Assembly: GCF_000374445.1 (NCBI RefSeq)
Contig: NZ_KB894436.1
Span: 21,878-85,877 of the forward strand
Origin: Actinokineospora enzanensis DSM 44649
Lineage (GTDB): Bacteria; Actinomycetota; Actinomycetes; Mycobacteriales; Pseudonocardiaceae
Length of the DNA stretch: 64,000 nucleotides
Reading direction: 5' to 3'
Below, piece by piece: positions 59,049 through 64,000 of this stretch (position 1 is its first letter; each line of letters opens with the position of its first letter). Below the pieces are notes generated by a model, which saw nothing but the letters and a program-made list of their open reading frames with translations, ran no database searches and was not told where the DNA came from. Position numbers and translations under genes: made by a program.

Positions 59049-59840
59049 TCACGCGTGTTGGGTCAGGAAGTCGGAGATCACGGCGGCGGTGGCGGTCGGG
59101 TGGGTGACCGTCGGGGAGTGGCCTGCGCCCTCGATGGTGTGAATCTGTGTGGAGTGGGGGAGGCCCTCGTAGAGCGGAAGCATGCGTTCCTCGGGCATGG
59201 ACATGTCCAGGGAGCCGCGCAGGAGCAAGGCTGGAGCGGTGATCTCGGGGAGGCGGGGGACGAGGTTGTCGCGGGTCATGAGGCAGTCGACGGAGAGGCC
59301 GAGGGGGATGCCGCGCTCCTGCCAGCGGGCCGACCATTCAACAGCGGCTGGGTGGTCGCCGATGATTTGGGAGGCCAGGGAAGTGCGGAGTTCTTCGGTG
59401 GGGCCGTGTTCGGTGAGGGCGCCGAACAGTTGCTCGTAGCGGGGGCGGTCCTCCGGGTCGAGGGCATCGGCCTGGGTGTCCATCAGGAGCAGTGAGCGCA
59501 CCCTGTCCGGCGCCAGCAGGGCGGTGCGGAGCGCGATGAAGCCGCCCTGGCTGACGCCGCCGATGGTGGCTTGGGGGAGGGACAGGGTGTCCATGAGGTG
59601 GAGTTGTTCGCGGGCGATGTCCCAGTACGAGTAGGGCTCGGTGTCTGTGGACGTGGTCTCGCCGTGACCGGGGCTGTCCCAGGCGATGACTCGGTATCGG
59701 GGTGCCAGGATCTCGGCCACGTCGGTGAACATGGTTTTGTCGAGGGCGTAGCCGTGGGCGAGGAGGACCGGGTGGCCCTCGCCGCCGGTGTCCTGGATGG
59801 CTATTTCTCGGCGTGGGACGGGCACGGTGTACTTCCGCAT
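59049..59840 (-). CDS. Alpha/beta hydrolase
   Basis: A cytosolic protein of 263 residues with an oxyanion HGYALDKTMF, WDSPGHGET, nucleophile GGVSQGGFIAL (near 95), acid in RGSLDMSMP and final His in EGAGHSPTV. Epoxide hydrolase/lactonase-like; substrate unknown. The ATG (RKYTVPVPRRE) is directly preceded by GGGTCCC. It starts 15 bases downstream of the MFS exporter gene and may be part of the TetR-controlled operon. Confidence 0.9.
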   Translation of the reverse strand: MRKYTVPVPRREIAIQDTGGEGHPVLLAHGYALDKTMFTDVAEILAPRYRVIAWDSPGHGETTSTDTEPYSYWDIAREQLHLMDTLSLPQATIGGVSQGGFIALRTALLAPDRVRSLLLMDTQADALDPEDRPRYEQLFGALTEHGPTEELRTSLASQIIGDHPAAVEWSARWQERGIPLGLSVDCLMTRDNLVPRLPEITAPALLLRGSLDMSMPEERMLPLYEGLPHSTQIHTIEGAGHSPTVTHPTATAAVISDFLTQHA

Positions 59841-59855
59841 GGGACCCCCAGTGGG

Positions 59856-61280
59856 CTAGTGGCTCGACCCAGGTTTACCACTGACGGGGATCGTGATGTC
59901 CCGGGTGAGCAGGATCGCGGTCAACGCCAGGAGGCCCGCGATGCCGCCGGTCCAGGTGATGGTGGTGCCGATGGCCGAGGCGGTGAGTGGGCCGGTGTCG
60001 TGCGCCAACAGGGTCTGGGCGACGGCCAGGCCGACCGTGCCGCCGAGTTGTTTGGTGAGGGTGGAACCGGCGGAGGCGGTGCCCATGTCGGCTCGGGGGA
60101 CGCTGTTCTGGGTGGCGATGGTGATGCCGCCCATGGCCGGGCCCGCGCCGAGGCCCGCGAGGAGGAGCCAGAAGCCGGTGGTCACCGGGGATGTTGCCGC
60201 GTCCAGGCTGATGAACCCCAGTGAGGCGACGGTTACCAGACCAGCGCCTGCCAGCAGGGCGGGTTTCGTGTGTGTGGTGCGCAGGATGACGAACGCGGTA
60301 AGGCGGTTGCTGATGGTCATGCCTGCCAGCAGCGGCAGGACCATCAGGCCGGACGCGGTGGCCGAGTAGCCGCGAACGTGTTGCAGGTACAGGGGGAGGA
60401 AGACGCCTATGGGGAGGATGGCGATCTGGAAGAAGAAGCCGCCGGTGAGTAGGGCCGCGTAGTTGCGCAGGCGTAACAGGTGTGGGGGCAGGATCGGGGT
60501 TGTCGCGCGGCGTTCCACCGGGATGAGGGCGGCCAGGAGCGCGAGGCCCGCGAGGGTCGGGATCGTGACGGTGGCGTCGGTCCAGGTGGCGTTGGTGTTG
60601 CCCTTGAGGCTCAGGCCGATCAGCGTGAGCGACAGTCCCGCACTGAGTAGGGCGATTCCGGCGATGTCGAGACGGCCGGGGTTGGTGTCGGGGGGTTTGC
60701 GGGCGGGGAGCACCAGGGCGAGGGCGATGGTGGCGGCGGCGCCGAGTGGGAGGTTGATCCAGAACGCCCACCGCCAGTTGGCGTGGTCGGTGAGGAGGCC
60801 GCCGATAAGTGGGCCGCCGACCATGCCCAGCACCATCATGGTGGCCAGCGCGGTCTGCATGCGGATCATGCCGGTGTCGCGGCCCGGCGGGTGCAGGTCG
60901 CGGATCAGGGCCATGCCGAGCGTGATCAGCGCGCCCGCGCCGAGGCCCTGCACGGCCCGGGAGACGATCAGGACCTGCATGGAGTCGGCCAAACCGCAGG
61001 CGAGTGAGCCCGCGAGGAACAGGGCGAGGCCGGTGAGCAGGAGCGTGCGGCGGCCGTACAGGTCGGAGAAGCGGCCGTAGATCGGCACGCTGATCGACGA
61101 CGTCAACAGGTAGGCGGTGACCAGCCAGGTGTACCAGGAGCCGGTCCCACCCACCTGCTCGACGATCCGGGGCAGCGCGGTGCCGATCACCGTGCTGTCG
61201 AGCATGGCCAGGAAGGCGCAGCCGAGCAGGGCGTACGTGGCCACCGTCCGGGCGCGGGGCGTCAGGTCGTCGTAGTTCAC
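59856..61280 (-). CDS. MFS multidrug exporter (EmrB/QacA, DHA2-like)
   Basis: Proton-coupled exporter of 474 residues with about fourteen helices. FLAMLDSTVIGTALPRI is the DHA2 motif D1, GRFSDLYGRRTLL motif A, RAVQGLGAGALITLG motif B, and LGMVGGPLIGGLL motif C. The ATG overlaps the TetR gene stop by 4 bases, so regulator and exporter form one transcript. TetR probably represses both, and the substrate is likely its inducer. Confidence 0.95.
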   Translation of the reverse strand: MNYDDLTPRARTVATYALLGCAFLAMLDSTVIGTALPRIVEQVGGTGSWYTWLVTAYLLTSSISVPIYGRFSDLYGRRTLLLTGLALFLAGSLACGLADSMQVLIVSRAVQGLGAGALITLGMALIRDLHPPGRDTGMIRMQTALATMMVLGMVGGPLIGGLLTDHANWRWAFWINLPLGAAATIALALVLPARKPPDTNPGRLDIAGIALLSAGLSLTLIGLSLKGNTNATWTDATVTIPTLAGLALLAALIPVERRATTPILPPHLLRLRNYAALLTGGFFFQIAILPIGVFLPLYLQHVRGYSATASGLMVLPLLAGMTISNRLTAFVILRTTHTKPALLAGAGLVTVASLGFISLDAATSPVTTGFWLLLAGLGAGPAMGGITIATQNSVPRADMGTASAGSTLTKQLGGTVGLAVAQTLLAHDTGPLTASAIGTTITWTGGIAGLLALTAILLTRDITIPVSGKPGSSH

Positions 61281-61885
61281 GCGGTCAGTGCCCCGTGCAG
61301 GAACACCTCAAGGAAGTCGTCCAGCGCGGGCCCGTCCTCCTTCCGCCTGGTCCGGGTGAAGAGCATGCCGAGGAATATCGACGCGATGGCCTCGGGTTCC
61401 AGGCGCAGCTCGCTCCGCTCCGGTTGGAACAGCTCGGCCACGGCCTCGACGAGCTGACGCTGCGCCGTGTCCCGATCAAGGCCGGCGTCGGCCGCGCGAC
61501 CGCCGCCGTGCGCGCCCCGGCCCTGTCGACCGGTGCTGTGCAGCGCGCCGATCACCGCGCCCATCCGCGCGAGGTAGGCGTCGAGCGCGGCCGCGACCTC
61601 GGCCAGCCGCCCGGCCAGGGGCTGGTCCATGGGGATCTCGGCCACCTCCGCCACGACGTGCTCGGTGCGGAGCGCCGCCGCGACACAGGCGTCGAGCAGC
61701 TCGTCCTTGTCGGCGAAGACGCGGAAGATCGTGGCCTCGCCGATCCCCGCCGCGCGCGCGATCTGGGCGGTGGTGACCGCTGTGCCGTGCTCGGCCACCA
61801 GGGGCAACGCGGTCTGCACGATCATCTCGCGGCGTTGCTCGGGACTCATGCCCGGCGCCCGGCGCCGGGGTGCGTTCTCCGTCAT
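61277..61885 (-). CDS. TetR-family repressor of the adjacent exporter
   Basis: A regulator of 202 residues. The HTH is at about 35-65 (TTAQIARAAGIGEATIFRVF, then ADKDELLDACV). The C-terminal ligand domain is variable. ATG 61885 is chosen; GTG 61894 is three codons earlier. Two palindromic sites lie immediately upstream, indicating autoregulation of the tetR-MFS operon. Confidence 0.93.
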   Translation of the reverse strand: MTENAPRRRAPGMSPEQRREMIVQTALPLVAEHGTAVTTAQIARAAGIGEATIFRVFADKDELLDACVAAALRTEHVVAEVAEIPMDQPLAGRLAEVAAALDAYLARMGAVIGALHSTGRQGRGAHGGGRAADAGLDRDTAQRQLVEAVAELFQPERSELRLEPEAIASIFLGMLFTRTRRKEDGPALDDFLEVFLHGALTA

Positions 61886-61897
61886 GACACCCACGGT

Positions 61898-61942
61898 ACG
61901 GAGTGAGTGCTCACTCCGTCAAGCAAGAAGTGAGTGCCCACT
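61898..61942. promoter_or_regulatory. TetR operator pair
   Basis: A perfect palindrome ACGGAGTGAGTGCTCACTCCGT split as ACGGAGTGAG-TG-CTCACTCCGT (61898-61919) and a second imperfect site AGTGAGTGCCCACT (61929-61942). Centres are 27 bp apart. The sites lie 13-57 bases before ATG 61885, the usual place for a TetR operator. Confidence 0.8.
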
Positions 61943-62249
61943 CCGCTCGGTTCGGCATGTGTGGGCGCGGGGACGGCTCGCGGTGCGAGTTCGGAATCGC
62001 ACATTCGCGCGGCGTGGCGAAACCGCTGGGAGTGCGGGCGTTGTCTCGATAGAGGATAGGCTGGCCACACCGGCGAATCTCCTTGTGTGCCAAGGAAAGA
62101 AGCTCTACGCCGATCGGTGGGGATAGCGCGCGAAGTCGTGACAGTGGGTGTTGTTTCGCCTGCCGGGGTGAATGACGACGTTCGATCGAGTGGTTCGAGT
62201 GGCCCGCACAGTGTCCGATATGGACGCTCGGGGAGGGAAAGGAGGAGTC
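61943..62249. other. Gap between TetR operator and prenyl-synthase-like gene
   Basis: About 300 bases. TAGGCT at 62057-62062 is a plausible -10 box for the plus-strand gene, with TTGTCT ten bases earlier (too close for a normal -35). The stretch from 62172 could be coded as an N-terminal extension of the next gene but lacks a ribosome site. No other gene is supported. Confidence 0.4.
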
Positions 62250-63200
62250 ATGTCGGTTGTCGGGGTCGTCCAGGACGGGGATGTTGCCGTCGTGGACGAG
62301 GTGTTGGACGAGTTCTTGACCGAGCGCGAGATGTGGTTGGCGGAGTTGGCGGCGCCGGTTCGGTTATTGCGCGGGTTCTTGGGCAGCAGCAGGAAGGTCG
62401 CCGCCACGTTCTGTGCGGCGGGGTGGCGGGTCGGTGGGGGAGTGGGGGCTTTACCTGGGGAGGTTGCCCGCGCGGCGGCCGCGTTGGAGATGTTCCACGT
62501 GGGGGCGCGGGTGCGGGACGAGGCCGCGGCCGGGATTCCGGCGGCGCGGCGGGTGTTGTTGATCGAGGGGGCGCGGCGGACCGACGCCATGGTCGTGTTG
62601 GGTGATCTGGCGTTCGCGTGGGCCGCTGATCTGGCGCCGGGCGTGTTGTCGACCATGCGCAGTGAGGCGTTGGTCGGGCAGTACCTGGAGTCAGTGGCGG
62701 ACAACGCGTCGGCGGATGTTCCGCGAGCGCTCAAGGTCTGCGCCTATAGGTCCGCGAAATGCACGGTGGAGCACCCACTGCGCGTCGGTGCCGAGTACGC
62801 GCACGCGGACAATGAGACCCTGAGGGCCTGTTCTGCCTACGGTGTTCCGCTGGGCGAGGCCTATAGGCTGCGTGACGATCTCCTGGCCGTCTTCGGCGAT
62901 CCTGGGCACGATCTCGTCGATCTCCGGATCGGCAGACCCACCGTTCTGCTGGCTGCCGCAAGGCGTTTGGCGGATGCCGACCAGCACAAACTCCTCGATG
63001 ACCTCGTCGGCGACCCACAACTGGACGCGCCGGACGCCGCGCGGTTGCGGGCGGTGCTGGTGGAGACCGGGGCGCGGCGGACCGTGGAGTTGATGATCTC
63101 CCACCGGTGTCGGGCGGCGAAGGCGGCGCTGGCCGGGTTTCACTCGGCCGATACCACCATGCTCCGCCAGTTGCTGAACTTGGCGACGCATCGTGAGTGA
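62250..63200 (+). CDS. Degenerate polyprenyl-synthase-like protein
   Basis: A protein of 316 residues with the helical fold of trans-isoprenyl diphosphate synthases: AAALEMFHVGARVRDEAAAG at about 76-95, SAKCTVEHPLRVGAEYA (168-184), and GVPLGEAYRLRDDLLAVFGD (about 198-217). The first Asp-rich motif (DDxxD) is reduced to RDEAA, and the segment between the second motif and its usual Lys/Asp loop is shortened. Normal metal-dependent condensation is therefore unlikely; it may be regulatory or have another chemistry. ATG 62250 has GGAGGAG just upstream. Confidence 0.82.
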   Translation: MSVVGVVQDGDVAVVDEVLDEFLTEREMWLAELAAPVRLLRGFLGSSRKVAATFCAAGWRVGGGVGALPGEVARAAAALEMFHVGARVRDEAAAGIPAARRVLLIEGARRTDAMVVLGDLAFAWAADLAPGVLSTMRSEALVGQYLESVADNASADVPRALKVCAYRSAKCTVEHPLRVGAEYAHADNETLRACSAYGVPLGEAYRLRDDLLAVFGDPGHDLVDLRIGRPTVLLAAARRLADADQHKLLDDLVGDPQLDAPDAARLRAVLVETGARRTVELMISHRCRAAKAALAGFHSADTTMLRQLLNLATHRE

Positions 63201-63217
63201 ATTGGTTCAATAACACG

Positions 63218-63240
63218 GTGTCGGTGTCCGCCATTACGGT
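63218..63240 (+). promoter_or_regulatory. RecA-NDp-like (PafBC-type) promoter
   Basis: GTGTCGGTG-TCCGCCAT-TACGGT is a full match to TGTCGGTG-N8-TANNNT and ends six bases before the ATG at 63247, implying a leaderless transcript. Confidence 0.65.
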
Positions 63241-63246
63241 GAGCCC

Positions 63247-63933
63247 ATGAGTACTTTCGTCCTTCTGCACGGGGCGGGTGACGATGCCCGGGGTTGGCGG
63301 TACGTGCTGCCGCTGCTGTCCGGGCTCGGCCACGAGGTGATCGCCCCGAACATGCCCGTCGCGGACGACTCGGCGGGGATCGCCGAGTACGCGGACGCCG
63401 TGATCGACGCGATCGGGGAGCGGCGTGACCTGGTCCTGGTGGCCCAGTCCATGGCCGGTTTCGTCGCCCCGATCGTCGCCGACGCGCTGCCGGTGAACCT
63501 GATCGTGCTGGTCAACGCCATGGTGCCACTCGCAGGCGAGTCCGCAGGCGACTGGTGGGCCGCCACCGGCCAGGCCGACGCACGACGAGCGAGCGCCCTA
63601 GCGGACGGACGCGACCCAGACGCCCCCTTAGACGTGGTCGACACATTCCTGCACGACGTCCCCAAGGACCGCTTGGCCGAGCTGTTGGCCGAGCCACAGC
63701 CCCCAGGCCAGTCGGACGGCCCATTCGACAAGCCATGGCCCCTCGACCGCTGGCCCGACACCCCGACCCGAGCCATCGTCGGCCTACACGACCGCTTCTT
63801 CCCACCGGAGTTCCAGCGACGCGTACTGCACGACCGTTTGGGCATCGTGCCCGAGGAGATCAACGCAGGCCACGTGCCCGCCCTGTCCCGCCCAGAGGAA
63901 CTCACCCACCTCCTAGTGACCTACCTAGGCTGA
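63247..63933 (+). CDS. Alpha/beta hydrolase (methylesterase-like)
   Basis: A cytosolic protein of 228 residues: FVLLHGAGDDARGWRYVLPLL at the start, nucleophile in LVAQSMAGFVAP (near 80), acid in VGLHDRFFPPE and final His in AGHVPALSRPEEL. The QSMAGF elbow recalls plant-type methylesterases and actinobacterial esterases; the substrate is unknown. It may be damage-induced through its promoter motif. ATG 63247. Confidence 0.9.
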   Translation: MSTFVLLHGAGDDARGWRYVLPLLSGLGHEVIAPNMPVADDSAGIAEYADAVIDAIGERRDLVLVAQSMAGFVAPIVADALPVNLIVLVNAMVPLAGESAGDWWAATGQADARRASALADGRDPDAPLDVVDTFLHDVPKDRLAELLAEPQPPGQSDGPFDKPWPLDRWPDTPTRAIVGLHDRFFPPEFQRRVLHDRLGIVPEEINAGHVPALSRPEELTHLLVTYLG

Positions 63934-63941
63934 GCCCCCAA

Positions 63942-64000
63942 CCCAGCCACCCCCAACCCAGCCACCCCCAACCCAGCCACCCCCAACCCAGCCACCCCCA
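63942..64000. repeat. 15-bp tandem repeat running off the window
   Basis: CCCAGCCACCCCCAA is repeated exactly at 63942, 63957 and 63972, with a fourth copy cut by the window end. It begins 8 bases after the hydrolase stop. Copy number and purpose cannot be judged from this window. Confidence 0.9.

Overview
The window is chromosomal DNA of a high-GC actinomycete, most likely of the family Pseudonocardiaceae (Saccharothrix, Lentzea or Actinokineospora relatives). The evidence is extreme third-position GC, many GTG starts, frequent 4-base ATGA/GTGA overlaps, start codons only 6-7 bases after a TANNNT box (leaderless transcripts), and gene order resembling the Mycobacterium tuberculosis blocks relA-ppiB-glyoxalase-Rv2578c, proS-(two small secreted-type proteins)-rimP-nusA-ylxR-infB-ylxP-rbfA-nrnA-dinF, and truB-ribF-rpsO-pnp-M16 protease-dapB. 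The assignment rests on reading the sequence, not on a database search.

Layout. 0-9 kb: stringent-response gene relA, a squalene-cyclase-like protein, an AraC-type regulator, two membrane-anchored cyclophilins, a metallo-beta-lactamase-fold hydrolase and a YibE/F membrane protein. 8.9-10.9 kb: a radical SAM gene of the Rv2578c type, preceded by a perfect LexA box and split by a 294-residue intein. 11-17 kb: a YciI/ECF sigma pair, a DEAD-box helicase, a small type I-E-like CRISPR array without cas genes, a RIO kinase and yaaA. 17-28 kb: mtnA, proS, three related single-pass proteins, a HAD hydrolase, DinB-like, YjbQ-like and class-V aminotransferase genes. 28-34.5 kb: the rimP-nusA-ylxR-infB-ylxP-rbfA translation/transcription block. 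34.5-36 kb: a gene-free stretch packed with DnaA boxes and repeats. 36-46.4 kb: two Tat-type esterases, nrnA, an orphan solute-binding lipoprotein, a two-component system, an S9-type peptidase and a MATE (DinF-like) exporter. 46.4-59 kb: truB, an MFS permease, ribF, an HTH/RNA-ligase pair, rpsO, pnp, an M16 protease, dapB and three tandem paralogues of unknown function. 59-64 kb: an alpha/beta hydrolase, a TetR-controlled multidrug exporter, a degenerate prenyl-synthase-like protein, a second hydrolase and a 15-base tandem repeat that runs off the end.

The most unusual material is between the genes. An 87-88 bp element occurs five times, always intergenic: two same-direction DnaA-box-like 9-mers exactly 78-79 bp apart enclose GGCAAGATC and a core with TAGAATGGAT and GGGGGTCCCC. 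Shorter relatives bring the intergenic total of exact TTRTCCACA boxes to 15, against 2 found in coding DNA. Five such boxes lie within about 620 bp downstream of rbfA.

A second theme is DNA damage. Besides the LexA box, motifs of the form TGTCGGTG-N8-TANNNT (the LexA-independent RecA-NDp/PafBC promoter type of mycobacteria) precede the MATE/DinF gene, a VOC-family gene, the last alpha/beta hydrolase and, with a variant -10, the DinB-like gene. Two more lie inside the intergenic repeats.
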